Shown: positions 17,470 to 26,750, numbered from the stretch's first letter. The stretch: DNA of 64,000 nucleotides from Phycisphaerae bacterium (GCA_017993835.1 JAGOLX010000009.1:91060-155059); one strand, 5' to 3'. Made by a program: numbers and translations. The notes: generated by a model not told the origin, from the letters alone.

Positions 17470-17498
17470 ATTATACCGGCGAGGCCCGTCCGCCTCAA
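17470..17498 (-). promoter_or_regulatory. Sigma-70-like promoter of the LPS operon
   Basis: On the minus strand, TTGAGG (17493-17498), 17 bp and a perfect TATAAT (17470-17475). The predicted start is near 17463, giving a leader of about 65 nt to the ATG at 17398. Confidence 0.75.
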
Positions 17499-17604
17499 CA
17501 ACGAATCTTGGCGCGGTCATCGTCCATGCGAGCCGGGGGGACGTCTTCGCAGGTTGCGCCAGGGCACCTGGATTCTCGAAGTCGCTGACAGACGGCATCG
17601 CCTG

Positions 17605-19083
17605 CTAGTTCCGTTCGGAGGCCACCTTGACGATCCGCAGGGCGATGTCGTCCGTGTACGCAGGCACTTGGAGCGTTCGGATGCCGCCATCGTGCCGGAA
17701 GGGCTCGTCCTTGTCGATCCCGCCCGTCTTCGTGTTAATCCATTGGGCGGCGTATTGACCCGCCGGCAGATCGATCGCGAGCGTCGTGAGACCGTTCCCG
17801 TTAACGTAGGCAGCGTAGGCCCGCCCGGATTGGCAGAGCACGCGGACTGTGACGTTCTGGGGCAGGGGACCCTTGACGACGGAATTGTCCGGCTTCATTC
17901 GGACGAAGTCGAATCGGTGGATGAACTCCTTGAGGATTTGCAGTTGTCTCTGTAGTTCGGGCCCGCCTCCGCCGGGGGCGTTGATCCTGTTGCTGCCGTC
18001 TTCTCGTCCGACGGCGAACGAGTAGTCGAGATTGCTGTAGACCGCGCCGCCGGCGAGGATGAAATCCCAGCCCTCCAGGCGGTAGGGCTTCACCCGGTCG
18101 TCGCCGGAGAAACCCGTCTCGTCGTCCGCAATGACCCGGTTGAGGGGGTAATTGTCCGCTACCGTGGTTGGCGGCTTGGCATAGTGAAAGTTGAAGATGG
18201 AGACGTGGGGGTTCGGATCCTCGATCTTCATGCCCTTGTTGGCGATGTTCTGGGCGACGAGGTGCTTGTGCTCGAATCCCGACTCCGCAGTCGTGATGGT
18301 TTGTGCAATGTGGGCCTGCCAGTCGAGGGTGACGCCGCCGAAGTAGGGCTCGTTGCAGATCTCGTAGTACAGATTGTCGAACTCCTTGAGGGCCTCGACG
18401 ATCCGCCGGACCATGGCGTCCTGCACCGCCAGCAGCTTCGGGTGGCGGAGGGTGTAGACCTCTGTTCGAGGCATGTCGCCGATCCCATTGACGTTATTGC
18501 GGGCGTTCATCGGGCTGAGGCTCCACATCGCATCCTCATAGAACGGACAGAACAGGACCAGTTCGACGACGATGCCTCGTCTGCCCGCTTCCGCGACGAA
18601 GCCGGTCAGACGCCGGAAGTAGTCCGGGTCCCATCGGGTGAGGTCGAACCGGTTCCCGCCGCCGGCGTAGCCGCCCTCTCCGCTGCGGGCCCACGGGCAC
18701 AGCAGATCGCCCTCGCCCGGCGCCAGAGTGTTGTTCTCGATGTTGAACGCGCCCACCGGCTCGCAATAGGCCCCGCTGAAGGTCCGCGTGAGGTTGAAGC
18801 CGTAGGATTGAAGCGTGTCGAGATACCGTTTGTAGTCGAACGCTCGGTTCAGCACCGCGCCGTAGTGTTCGCCCGAGGTGATCAGGATCGTTGATCTGTC
18901 CTGCCAGAGGAAATAGTGGGGATTCTGAGGGTGCAGCGTGATTGGGGCTGCTCGGACGCCGGTGGCTGCAATGAGCACGGTCGCCAAGCTCAGAAACACC
19001 AGACGCGATCTGTTACGTGCTCCGTCGGAGACCTCGGGGGCGCAGCCCACCCCTGTCGTCTTCACGTTATGCCATTGGCGCAT
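17605..19083 (-). CDS. Secreted clan GH-A-like glycoside hydrolase
   Basis: A 492-residue exported protein with a signal peptide (basic region NRSRL, hydrophobic VFLSLATVLIAATGV, cleavage near VRA-AP). The TIM-barrel part (about 55-380) has the acid/base motif YYEICNEP and a candidate nucleophile in IADDETGFSG, the clan GH-A pattern. A beta-sandwich of about 85 residues ends the protein (VRVLCQSGRAYAAYVNG onward), as in DUF4038/collagen-binding-type hydrolases. ATG 19083 is supported by GGAAAGGAC upstream; a longer frame lacks a signal peptide at its start. The substrate is unknown. It follows the DUF1080 gene by 261 bp on the same strand. Confidence 0.82.
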   Translation of the reverse strand: MRQWHNVKTTGVGCAPEVSDGARNRSRLVFLSLATVLIAATGVRAAPITLHPQNPHYFLWQDRSTILITSGEHYGAVLNRAFDYKRYLDTLQSYGFNLTRTFSGAYCEPVGAFNIENNTLAPGEGDLLCPWARSGEGGYAGGGNRFDLTRWDPDYFRRLTGFVAEAGRRGIVVELVLFCPFYEDAMWSLSPMNARNNVNGIGDMPRTEVYTLRHPKLLAVQDAMVRRIVEALKEFDNLYYEICNEPYFGGVTLDWQAHIAQTITTAESGFEHKHLVAQNIANKGMKIEDPNPHVSIFNFHYAKPPTTVADNYPLNRVIADDETGFSGDDRVKPYRLEGWDFILAGGAVYSNLDYSFAVGREDGSNRINAPGGGGPELQRQLQILKEFIHRFDFVRMKPDNSVVKGPLPQNVTVRVLCQSGRAYAAYVNGNGLTTLAIDLPAGQYAAQWINTKTGGIDKDEPFRHDGGIRTLQVPAYTDDIALRIVKVASERN

Positions 19084-19344
19084 GTTTTGTCCTTTCCGCC
19101 TGCGAGACTGGAAATATGCAAGTAATACGATGTGATATGAACTTATTATGGGACGATGCGTATTATGTACAGAAAGAAAGAACACGGCCCGGCGATGCCG
19201 ATGACCGCCGAGGTCGTGAGGGGAGATACTGGCAGACTTTGCTTCCTTTCTAAACCCCGGCGCCATCACCCAGAGCCCGGGGTCTATCCACAGGACACAC
19301 GCACGGCGAGCTCCGCGTCGCGAACTGCATTGCGACCGGCCGTC

Positions 19345-20091
19345 CTACTTCCGTCCTTGGGCCGGCGGTTCGTTCGTTTTGTCGAGGACCCTGATGCGAG
19401 CGTTGCGGATCATCACGTGCTCGGCACCCCGGCTGAGTTCCTGGAAGCCGATGTGGCCCTTGCGCGGACGGTCTTTGACTTGCGGGCAAGGCTTGCCGTT
19501 ATGACGCAACACAAGCTGGGTCTGTTCGTCGAGGTTCAGGTCGTGGATCACCTCGCCGTTGAGCACGACGTGCAGGTGCGAGCCCTGGAGGGTCACGGTG
19601 TACGAGTTCCACTCCGTGGGTTTGTAGACCTGCTTGCGCGGCGCGATGGCGCGGTAGATGCCGCCGGCGAGCTCGGAGTCCTTGGCCTGCGGATTGTAGC
19701 GGTAGTCGGCCATTTGCAGCTCCATGCCGTCGAAGGCGGGATCGCCGAACAGCGGGACGCGAAGGGCACAGCCGCTGTTGCCGGTGGGACCGAGCTTGAA
19801 GTCGAATTTCAGGATGAAGTCGCCGTACTGTTTCTTGCTGAGCAGCCAGCTCCCTCGCGGCTCGCCGCCGTGAAGGATGCCGTCCTTGACGATCCACTTG
19901 GTGTTCGGGTCGGCGGGCGGCTGGTTCACGTCGCTCCAGCTTCGCACGAGCCAGCCGTCGGGCACGCCGTCCTTGGCAAACAGCGGCGAGAATCCCTCTT
20001 CTCTCTGTTGTTGGCCTGCGAATCCTGTCATGCCCACGGCCAGGACGGCCGCGACGACCACCCCTCTGGGGCAGATGCGTTGAACCTTCAT
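19345..20091 (-). CDS. Secreted DUF1080 (3-keto-disaccharide hydrolase family) protein
   Basis: A 248-residue exported protein. Signal peptide about 1-26 (basic start, VVVAAVLAVGMTGFAG). The rest is a concanavalin-like DUF1080 domain with GFSPLFAKDGVPDGW, DFILKFDFKLGPTGNSG, FDGMELQMADY, EWNSYTVTLQGSHLHVVLNG and a C-terminal GHIGFQELS. The family is linked to hydrolysis or binding of 3-keto-glycosides made by Gfo/Idh/MocA dehydrogenases, which fits the many such genes here. AAGGAGG lies 7 nt before the ATG, and a good promoter is present at 20174-20202. Confidence 0.87.
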   Translation of the reverse strand: MKVQRICPRGVVVAAVLAVGMTGFAGQQQREEGFSPLFAKDGVPDGWLVRSWSDVNQPPADPNTKWIVKDGILHGGEPRGSWLLSKKQYGDFILKFDFKLGPTGNSGCALRVPLFGDPAFDGMELQMADYRYNPQAKDSELAGGIYRAIAPRKQVYKPTEWNSYTVTLQGSHLHVVLNGEVIHDLNLDEQTQLVLRHNGKPCPQVKDRPRKGHIGFQELSRGAEHVMIRNARIRVLDKTNEPPAQGRK

Positions 20092-20173
20092 TGTTCGACC
20101 TCCTTACGCATGGTATCCATGTTCTCGTCATTTTGGACGGCCGTACAGCGACAAGGCCGCCCGGAATTCTGCC

Positions 20174-20202
20174 ATTGTACGACGAGATCGAGCGTCGATC
20201 AA
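20174..20202 (-). promoter_or_regulatory. Sigma-70-like promoter of the DUF1080 gene
   Basis: Minus strand: TTGATC (20197-20202), 17 bp, TACAAT (20174-20179). The start would be near 20167, about 75 nt before the ATG at 20091. Confidence 0.65.
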
Positions 20203-20309
20203 TGTGGGCCGTGAATTCCGGGGGCATCACGAGGCTTCCCTGCCAGGCACGGACCGGGTAAACTGGCGAAAACGCCGACGAGCTTGTGCAATACGGATTG
20301 GGAACTGCT

Positions 20310-21119
20310 ATGAAGAGAATCGCTGTGCTGGCAGAGATGCTCACGCTGTCTCTGGTCGCTGGGTGTCATGAGCGAGTTGTGAGCAACCGGGCGGGAGCTT
20401 CGGTTGCCCCCGAGGAAGTCTCCATGCTGCGAGAGGCGGAGGTCCTTGGCCGGCGGATTCGCATGCACGACCAGTATGCGATGAGGGCAACCAGTTTGAT
20501 GTACAGCCACGGCGTGGATCTGGTCGAGATGGGCACGCGGGGTTGGGTCACCGAGAGTCGTCCGGACGGCTGCGTTGTGACCTTCATCGGCGGCGACCCG
20601 GAGCTGTGGCGATCCGTGTGCACCGTCACCTTCACCGAGGGCGAGGACCCGAACCTCATCCTGGTGGACAAGGACCTCAGCGAGACCCAGGCCGCGATGT
20701 TCAACGCGCGGCAGCTTGTTCTGGGCACGGTCCAGACGCCGTGTTCGGGGGCGTACAATACGGTGGTGTTTCCGCGAGACGGCCAGCCGGGCTGGCTGGC
20801 CTATGCCCTGGCCGCATCGAGCGATCCGAACCTCCTCCTCGTGGGCGGGCACTACCGCGCCACGGTGTCGGCCGACGGGCAGACGGTCCTGGAGCATCGG
20901 GCCCTCACCAAAGACTGCCTGGTCTTGAGAAACTCCGGGACTGCGGGCCCTGACCACGACGAGGTGGCCCACACGGTGCCCCATGTTCTGGATGTCCGCC
21001 CAACGGAGATTCACGTATTCCTGAATCTGGTTTGCGGCAAGCCGGTGAACGTCGTGACAGCGGACCGGCGCCTGTGGCGCATCGAGGAGGGGCGGATCAG
21101 CCTGCTCGTGCAACCGTGA
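20310..21119 (+). CDS. Hypothetical lipoprotein
   Basis: A 269-residue protein of no family I recognise. The N-terminus is a lipoprotein signal (MKRIAVLAEMLTLSLVAGC), with the lipobox cysteine at residue 19. The mature part has a short helix (EEVSMLREAEVLGRRIRM) and then a beta-rich region with paired cysteines. ATG 20310 is used; an in-frame start 24 nt upstream would bury the signal. It lies 36 bp before the membrane-GDPD gene and is probably co-transcribed with it. Confidence 0.7.
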   Translation: MKRIAVLAEMLTLSLVAGCHERVVSNRAGASVAPEEVSMLREAEVLGRRIRMHDQYAMRATSLMYSHGVDLVEMGTRGWVTESRPDGCVVTFIGGDPELWRSVCTVTFTEGEDPNLILVDKDLSETQAAMFNARQLVLGTVQTPCSGAYNTVVFPRDGQPGWLAYALAASSDPNLLLVGGHYRATVSADGQTVLEHRALTKDCLVLRNSGTAGPDHDEVAHTVPHVLDVRPTEIHVFLNLVCGKPVNVVTADRRLWRIEEGRISLLVQP

Positions 21120-21155
21120 TTCCGTTTGTTGGAGCCTCTGGGAGACCGAGTACCT

Positions 21156-22880
21156 GTGCGTAGAGGATGGCTACTCGATTTGGCAGGCAAGGTCCTGCGG
21201 GACCTTCGCGGCAGTCTCTGGACGTTGCTGCTGTACGATGCAGCTATCGCTCTGTGGAGCTTCTTCCTGTGGACGCCGCTGGTCTCCTGGGCTGTGTCGT
21301 TCATGGCTGCGTCCGAGGGCCGGCTGTCCGTCAACAACGGGGAAGTCCTGTCCTTTCTCCTTTCGGCGCGGGGCGTTGTCTTCGTACTGCTCGTGGGAGT
21401 GTTGAAGGTCGTCATGCTCTACGTCAAGCAGGCCGGCATGATGCTCATTGCCTGGGAGAGCATGGCTGGTCGGAGGATGAGCGTCCCGCGGGCGTTCTGG
21501 TGCGTCGTCCAACGATTGCCTGGGTTGACACTGCTCGGCGCGCGCCACATCGTCGGACACGTAGTTCTTCTTGTTCCGTTGGTGATCCTCGGGACGGCTG
21601 CCTACCGTTTCGTGTTCTCGTCGATGCCTGTGTACTTCTTTCTCCTCGCAAGTGCCACCGCCCGGCGGGTCGGCCTTGCGGTCGGTGTGTTGCTGGCCGC
21701 AGTTACGCTCGCCGCCCACGGCGCTGTCTATCTTCACTGTGTCTTCTCATTGCCGGCCGTGGTCGGGGACAACCTGTCGGCGGCGTCCGCGCTGACGTAC
21801 ACTCGTGGTCTGCTCGGGGGCAAGAGATGGCGGATCGGAGTTGTGGTCTTCTTCTGCTGGGCAGCGATCATTCTCCTACCCTTCGGCCTGGCGCGGGGAT
21901 TCCATTGGTTTGGAGGCGAAGTCTTCGCACGTCTCCCGGAGCGACACTGGTTGAACATGCCGACGGTTCTGTCGCTCATGGCGGGCTACCTGGCGATCTC
22001 GTTCCTGGCGGAGTTCGTGATGGTTGCTGTCAGCAGTCTGACGATCACTCGTCTCTACGGCAGCCTGCGGGGATTGCCCCCGGCGGAGACGTTGGAACTG
22101 CCATCGCCGAGTCCATCTAGTCTTGCGCACCCGAGACCAACCGTTGTGTTTCTGATCCTGGCGGGGGTTGTGTCGTTGTCAGTCGCAGCGATTCAGGAAG
22201 GCGCAGACTATGCGGAGGTGGATGTGCGTTTCACCGCCGACGGCCATCCGGTCCTCGTACACGACAAGGACTTGTTCCGAGTGGCCGAGGTCGCTCGGAA
22301 CGTGGCGGACCTCCCCTACGAGCGAATCGCAGCGCTCGACGTGGGGAGCTGGTTCTCGCCCCGGTTTCGAGATGAGCGCATTCCACTGCTGGCCGACGTG
22401 GTCGCCCTCTGCAGAGACCGGATTCAGCTGAACATAGAGATCAAAGCCGGGAGTGCACCTCGCGAAATGGCCGAAGGAGTTGTCCGCATCCTTCGCGAGC
22501 AGGGCGCCTTCCACGAGTGTATCGTCAGTTCGGCCAGCATCGAAGTCGTGGAACACATCCGCGCTCTGGATCCGAATGTCCGTACGGGTCTGATCCTGTC
22601 CCAGTCGCTTGGCAAGGTGACGGCGCTGGACGTCGATTTCCTCAGCGTCGCATCGCGTCTGGTGACCCCGGGGTTGATTGCTGCGGCGCACGCCGCCGCA
22701 AAAGAGGTGCACGTCTGGACCGTCAACAAACCCGCCCAGATGGCCAGGCTCATCGATCTCGGGGTGGACAACATCATCACGGACGTGCCGCGTGAGGCGA
22801 AGACTCTCCTGGAGAAAAGGGCCGCGATGCCCAAGGAGGAGCTTCTGTTCCTCAAAGTCCGCCATTGGTTCTTATTGTGA
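21156..22880 (+). CDS. Membrane-domain glycerophosphodiester phosphodiesterase with an incomplete active site
   Basis: About 574 residues. The N-terminal part (1-330) is the multi-helix membrane domain of GDPD proteins. The C-terminal part (about 340-560) is the GDPD TIM barrel: EGADYAEVDVRFTADGHPVLVHD, NIEIKAG, VHVWTVNKP, GVDNIITDVP. The HRG...PENT segment that should precede EGADY, carrying two active-site residues, is absent: the last membrane helix runs straight into AAIQEGADY. That looks like an in-frame deletion of several tens of residues, so the enzyme is probably inactive. GTG 21156 follows GGGAG; TTG 21126 is an alternative. It overlaps nothing and ends 8 bp before the next gene. 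Confidence 0.75.
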   Translation: MRRGWLLDLAGKVLRDLRGSLWTLLLYDAAIALWSFFLWTPLVSWAVSFMAASEGRLSVNNGEVLSFLLSARGVVFVLLVGVLKVVMLYVKQAGMMLIAWESMAGRRMSVPRAFWCVVQRLPGLTLLGARHIVGHVVLLVPLVILGTAAYRFVFSSMPVYFFLLASATARRVGLAVGVLLAAVTLAAHGAVYLHCVFSLPAVVGDNLSAASALTYTRGLLGGKRWRIGVVVFFCWAAIILLPFGLARGFHWFGGEVFARLPERHWLNMPTVLSLMAGYLAISFLAEFVMVAVSSLTITRLYGSLRGLPPAETLELPSPSPSSLAHPRPTVVFLILAGVVSLSVAAIQEGADYAEVDVRFTADGHPVLVHDKDLFRVAEVARNVADLPYERIAALDVGSWFSPRFRDERIPLLADVVALCRDRIQLNIEIKAGSAPREMAEGVVRILREQGAFHECIVSSASIEVVEHIRALDPNVRTGLILSQSLGKVTALDVDFLSVASRLVTPGLIAAAHAAAKEVHVWTVNKPAQMARLIDLGVDNIITDVPREAKTLLEKRAAMPKEELLFLKVRHWFLL

Positions 22881-22888
22881 GGTGGATC

Positions 22889-24166
22889 ATGGGTCATCAC
22901 GTATCGAGACGACAGGTGCTCGGCGCCGCGGCGGCATTTGCCATGCCCGCCGTGGTTTCCTCCGCAGCTTGGGGCGCGAACGCGCCGAGCGGGCGGATCA
23001 CGATGGGAGCCATCGGCCTCGGCGGGCAGGGGCTCCACAATCTCAAGAGCTTCCTGACGTTCGACGATGTCCGCGTGCTGGCGGTCTGCGACGTCGATGC
23101 AGGCCACCTCAAGCGGGCGAAGGAGACGGTGGATACTGCCTACGGCAATGGGGACTGCGTCGCGTACAGGGATTTCCGCGAGGTGCTTGCGCGGCGCGAC
23201 CTCGACACGGTGCTCATCGCGACGCCGGACCACTGGCACGCAGTCCTGGCCATCGAGGCCGCCAAGGCGGGCAAGGACATCTACTGTGAGAAGCCGATCT
23301 CGCTGACGGTCGCGGAGGGCCGGGCGGTGGTCGAGACGATGAATCGCTACAACACGGTCTATCAGAGCGGCACGCAGCGTCGGAGCATCGCGTGCTTTCG
23401 GTTCGGCGTGGACATCGCCCGCAGCGGCGTGCTCGGCGAACTCCAGACCCTGCACTGCTACTACCACAACGGCCCGACGTGTCCGCCGCAGCCGGTCGAG
23501 CCGGTCCCGGCGGGATTCGATTACGACCTGTGGCTCGGTCCCGCGCCGCTGGAACCCTATACACCGAGACGATGTCACGGCACTTTCCGCTGGATCTACG
23601 ACTACTCCGGCGGCCAGCTCACCGACCTCGGGGCGCACTTCGTGGACCTGGCCCAGTGGGCCCATGGCGATGAGAACACCAGCCCGGCGCAGTATGAAGG
23701 CTGGGCCGAGTTCCCCAAGGAGGGCCTGTACAACACCCCGGTTCGGTTCGAGATCACCGCGACATATCCCGACGGCGTGAAGCTCGTCATCCACGACGAG
23801 ACCGAGCCGGGCAGGGGGCCGCGAGGCAACAAGTACGTCGGCACGGAGGGCTGGGTCAGCGTCGACGACACGGGCAAGGTCACCGCCTCCAGCGACGCCA
23901 TCCTGCGGAGACTGAACGCCGCCCAGCGGGGCTACGAGTTCATGGAGGGTCATCATCGCGACTTCCTGGAGTGTGTGCGGACGCGGGCCCGGACGATCGC
24001 GCCGCCGGAGGTGGCGCACCGCTCGACGACGACCTGTCACATCACGAACCTCTGCCTGCGCTTGGGACGCAAGCTGCAGTGGGACGCTGCGAAGGAACGC
24101 TTCATCAATGATCCTGAGGCGGACCGGATGCTTTCGCGCGCGATGCGCAGCCCGTGGAGGCTGTAA
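22889..24166 (+). CDS. Tat-exported Gfo/Idh/MocA family oxidoreductase
   Basis: A 425-residue sugar oxidoreductase. The Tat signal has SRRQVLGAAAAFAMPAVVSS at about residues 6-25. The Rossmann motif GAIGLGGQG lies at about 40-48, CEKPIS at about 135, and the C-terminal domain contains GAHFVDLAQWAHG with the conserved aspartate and histidine. GAGGTGG precedes ATG 22889. It starts 8 bp after the GDPD-like gene, so it belongs to the plus-strand unit beginning at 20310. The substrate sugar is not deducible. Confidence 0.88.
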   Translation: MGHHVSRRQVLGAAAAFAMPAVVSSAAWGANAPSGRITMGAIGLGGQGLHNLKSFLTFDDVRVLAVCDVDAGHLKRAKETVDTAYGNGDCVAYRDFREVLARRDLDTVLIATPDHWHAVLAIEAAKAGKDIYCEKPISLTVAEGRAVVETMNRYNTVYQSGTQRRSIACFRFGVDIARSGVLGELQTLHCYYHNGPTCPPQPVEPVPAGFDYDLWLGPAPLEPYTPRRCHGTFRWIYDYSGGQLTDLGAHFVDLAQWAHGDENTSPAQYEGWAEFPKEGLYNTPVRFEITATYPDGVKLVIHDETEPGRGPRGNKYVGTEGWVSVDDTGKVTASSDAILRRLNAAQRGYEFMEGHHRDFLECVRTRARTIAPPEVAHRSTTTCHITNLCLRLGRKLQWDAAKERFINDPEADRMLSRAMRSPWRL

Positions 24167-24213
24167 CCTCTGCGTCTGCCTGACGTGGAGAGCGGGCGAT
24201 GTTGGGCGGATGG

Positions 24214-24672
24214 CTATAGGCTTGTGTGATCGGGTGTCCCGTCGCCGTCTGTGTCTCGGGGATCGTCGGCCTGGAAGTCGGCGGTCACCGGGTCGAATCG
24301 CCAGCCGTGGGTGCCCGCCCCGGCCTGGGGGCCTCCGACTCGGACGGTGTTGAGCCGGTTGTAGGGATTGGCGGGTACGCTCTCCAGACGCATGTTGGAA
24401 TCGTTGTCCTGTGTACCCTGTCCAGCGTCGGTGATCCGCTGGACGAATTCCTCACCCGTCTCGCCCAGTGACGCGGGAAGCCGGCCCTCGTGCAGACGCC
24501 GATAGACCTCGATGTGTCGTCGAACGGTTTGGAGGCTCTCGCACAGGTTTGCCGTCCTTGCATCCGAGGCCGCGTCCGAGAATCGCGGAGCCATGGACGT
24601 CCCGACCAGGACCAGGATCACTGCTGCAATGATAACCTGCAGCAACGAGAAACCGCCTCGTGCTTTCATCAT
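24214..24672 (-). CDS. Type II secretion-like pseudopilin
   Basis: A 152-residue prepilin-like protein with a class III signal. A short basic leader (MMKARGG) is cleaved before FSLLQVIIAAVILVLVGTSM, the hydrophobic N-terminal helix. The fold then resembles GspG/GspH-type minor pilins, with an acidic Asp-rich C-terminal tail (DPRDTDGDGTPDH) that may bind calcium. Residue +5 of the mature protein is glutamine; the near-universal residue is glutamate. GGGGGA precedes the double ATG (24672/24669). It is 125 bp downstream of the DUF6057 gene and probably the last gene of that unit. No other secretion genes are near. Confidence 0.78.
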   Translation of the reverse strand: MMKARGGFSLLQVIIAAVILVLVGTSMAPRFSDAASDARTANLCESLQTVRRHIEVYRRLHEGRLPASLGETGEEFVQRITDAGQGTQDNDSNMRLESVPANPYNRLNTVRVGGPQAGAGTHGWRFDPVTADFQADDPRDTDGDGTPDHTSL

Positions 24673-24797
24673 TTCCCCCGAGCTGCGTGCCAGTGACATG
24701 GACAGATCCGGCTTCGGTGCCGTCGCCATCCACAGAAAGCATACGAAACGCCGGTCGGGGCACCAAGCCGTCCGGCCCAGGCGGTCGGGAATCCTCG

Positions 24798-26750
24798 CTA
24801 TTGCAGCCCGACGCGGCCGAAGGAGTAGTAGAAGAAGTAGGTGGACCCGAAGTCGCGAATCAGGCGGGCGAGCACTTCCTGCTGGTTGTGCGGTTGCAGC
24901 GTGTTCTGGACCCGGACGAAGGCGAGGTATCTCTGGAATGTCTCCGGACGGATGCCGGTTTCGGCCAGATCCACCGTCATCTGCCTGGACCCGTAGTAGA
25001 CGAGCATCGCCTCCTCGTAGAGGGTCGGCATCCCCTGGTAATCGAAGTCGACCAGTCGCTGGATGTTCTTGGCAATCTGGTCCACCTGTCCGGTGAGCAG
25101 GTAGCAGGCCATGAGGTACTCGAAGGCCATCTTGTTGTGCGGGTTCCTCTCGAGCAGTGCGGCCAGGGTCTCGTCGACGGGTTCCGTGCCGGTGATGGCG
25201 GTGGTCTGTTCCCACATACAGGAGCGAATCCTGTCGATATAGGCGGCCTGTTCCGGCGTGAAGCCGCGGTCCAGGCCGCGAAGGAGGGATTCTGCGGTTC
25301 CACGGTGGATCAGGTCCTTCCTGAGGGCGTTCAGATAGACCCGTGCGGTGTCGGCGTGCCCTTTGATGATGCTGATCCACCCCAGTCTCTCGAGCGCGGG
25401 ACCGAAGTGGCTCTTCGTCGCCAGCAACTCCGAGGCCAGTTTCTCCGCCATATTGACGTGTCCCAACTCCAGGAAGATGTCGCACAGCTTCTGTTGGGTC
25501 AGATCGGATTCCCTCTGTTCGTGCGTCAGCAGCAGTGCGTGGGGATTCTGGGGATAGCGGAACAGGTCGTAGGGCAGCCGGCCTGTGTGATAGAGAGCGC
25601 GGATCAGGTCATGGTTGACGAAGGGATTGTTCCTGTCCTTGGGCAGGCGACGATTCAGGTCCACAATTCGGCCCCATTGTCCCTGGCGGCAGTAGCAGTT
25701 CGACAGGACATAGGGTTTGCGGAGATCATCGTGTCCCAGGTACAGACCTAGTGCCATCAATGCGATGGGCAAGGCAGACAGGGCCGCCTTCGCGAAGGCC
25801 CACAAGGGTGCTCTCTTCCGCTGTGCCGGAGCGTGTTGGTCCTTTGCCCTGGTCTTCTTCACGACCGGCTTGGTCTTGTGCTTCCGTCGGATGAGCAGGA
25901 TCCTGCCGATGAGTACGAGCAAGACGGCCAGGGGGGTTGCGCCGTAGAGCAGGCACATCAAGACCTTCAGGGGGGTGTCCATGCCCACCATCAGGACCGG
26001 CGAGAAAGGCGTGAGGCCGGCCAATGCCTGGCCGCCTGGAATGAGGACCACGTATTCCGCGAGCAGCCAGGCGATCGCGACACCCGTGGGCAGGGCGATG
26101 CAGGTGGCGAGCCAATCCCTGTGGGCGAGGAACCGCCAGATGGCGGTCAGGGTGACGAAAACCAGGAGCGTCCCGCCGCCTCCGATGCAGAAGCCCGCTG
26201 CCGCCAGGAGACAGCAGGCCGCGATGCGCGCGAGCGGCTGTCGCAGGGCCCACCTCTCGAAGGCAAGGGAAAGCAGCAGCCCCAGCGACACCGCCAGGCA
26301 GGGGGTCAGAGGGTGCTTGTACTGGCTGTAGATCAGAAACAGCGCGATGGCCGGGAGGCAGGCCGGGATGGAGGCTCGACGAAGGCCGGCCCGAGCGAGA
26401 TGCCGCCGAGAGAGTTCCGCGATACAGAAACCAGCCAGAACGATCACCACCGCCCCGAGCCAGGCGTGGCAGAATCCCTGCGAGAGCCACCCCGATGCGT
26501 AGGCGACGAGTCCGCCCGGCATGCCGGCGCAGTCTCGCAGGAACGCCCATCCGCCAGCGAACTGGGGGGCATCGGGCAGAATCGTGCCGAATGAGCAGTA
26601 GATCAGGTTCGGCTCGACCACGAGCCAGAGGTAGACGAAGGCCGGTGCGAAGAACAGAAGGTAGGAAGGTGAGAAGGTCAGAAGGTCGGAGGTTCCGACT
26701 CGGTTCCCTGACTCCAGCACGACTCCTTTATCTTCGTGTCTGATGGCCAT
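24798..26750 (-). CDS. DUF6057 family membrane protein with TPR-like C-terminus
   Basis: A 650-residue protein. Residues 25-300 hold about eight to nine membrane helices. A basic linker follows (RRKHKTKPVVKKTRAKD), then another helix near 325-343, and a helical-repeat domain (about 350-640) with motifs such as CDIFLELGHVNMAEKLASELLATKSHFG, typical of TPR-like packing. Residues 20-30 (SDLLTFSPS) are encoded by an 8-bp tandem repeat also found inside mnmG in this window. It starts 1 bp after the stop of the PD40/CxxCH lipoprotein gene. The pairing of DUF6057 with such a propeller is known in other phyla; the function is not known. Confidence 0.8.
   Translation of the reverse strand: MAIRHEDKGVVLESGNRVGTSDLLTFSPSYLLFFAPAFVYLWLVVEPNLIYCSFGTILPDAPQFAGGWAFLRDCAGMPGGLVAYASGWLSQGFCHAWLGAVVIVLAGFCIAELSRRHLARAGLRRASIPACLPAIALFLIYSQYKHPLTPCLAVSLGLLLSLAFERWALRQPLARIAACCLLAAAGFCIGGGGTLLVFVTLTAIWRFLAHRDWLATCIALPTGVAIAWLLAEYVVLIPGGQALAGLTPFSPVLMVGMDTPLKVLMCLLYGATPLAVLLVLIGRILLIRRKHKTKPVVKKTRAKDQHAPAQRKRAPLWAFAKAALSALPIALMALGLYLGHDDLRKPYVLSNCYCRQGQWGRIVDLNRRLPKDRNNPFVNHDLIRALYHTGRLPYDLFRYPQNPHALLLTHEQRESDLTQQKLCDIFLELGHVNMAEKLASELLATKSHFGPALERLGWISIIKGHADTARVYLNALRKDLIHRGTAESLLRGLDRGFTPEQAAYIDRIRSCMWEQTTAITGTEPVDETLAALLERNPHNKMAFEYLMACYLLTGQVDQIAKNIQRLVDFDYQGMPTLYEEAMLVYYGSRQMTVDLAETGIRPETFQRYLAFVRVQNTLQPHNQQEVLARLIRDFGSTYFFYYSFGRVGLQ
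26657..26696. repeat. 8-bp tandem repeat (GAAGGTNR x4) in the DUF6057 gene
   Basis: Four consecutive 8-bp units GAAGGTAG, GAAGGTGA, GAAGGTCA and GAAGGTCG, plus a decayed fifth, lie at the 5' end of the DUF6057 coding sequence. On the coding strand they read as NNACCTTC and encode SDLLTFSPS. The same array in the same frame occurs at 57173-57204 in mnmG. Confidence 0.8.

Noticed and set aside
24672..25485. Upstream extension of the pseudopilin frame into the DUF6057 gene
   Set aside because: The extension is shadow sequence; the prepilin signal and Shine-Dalgarno place the start at 24672/24669.
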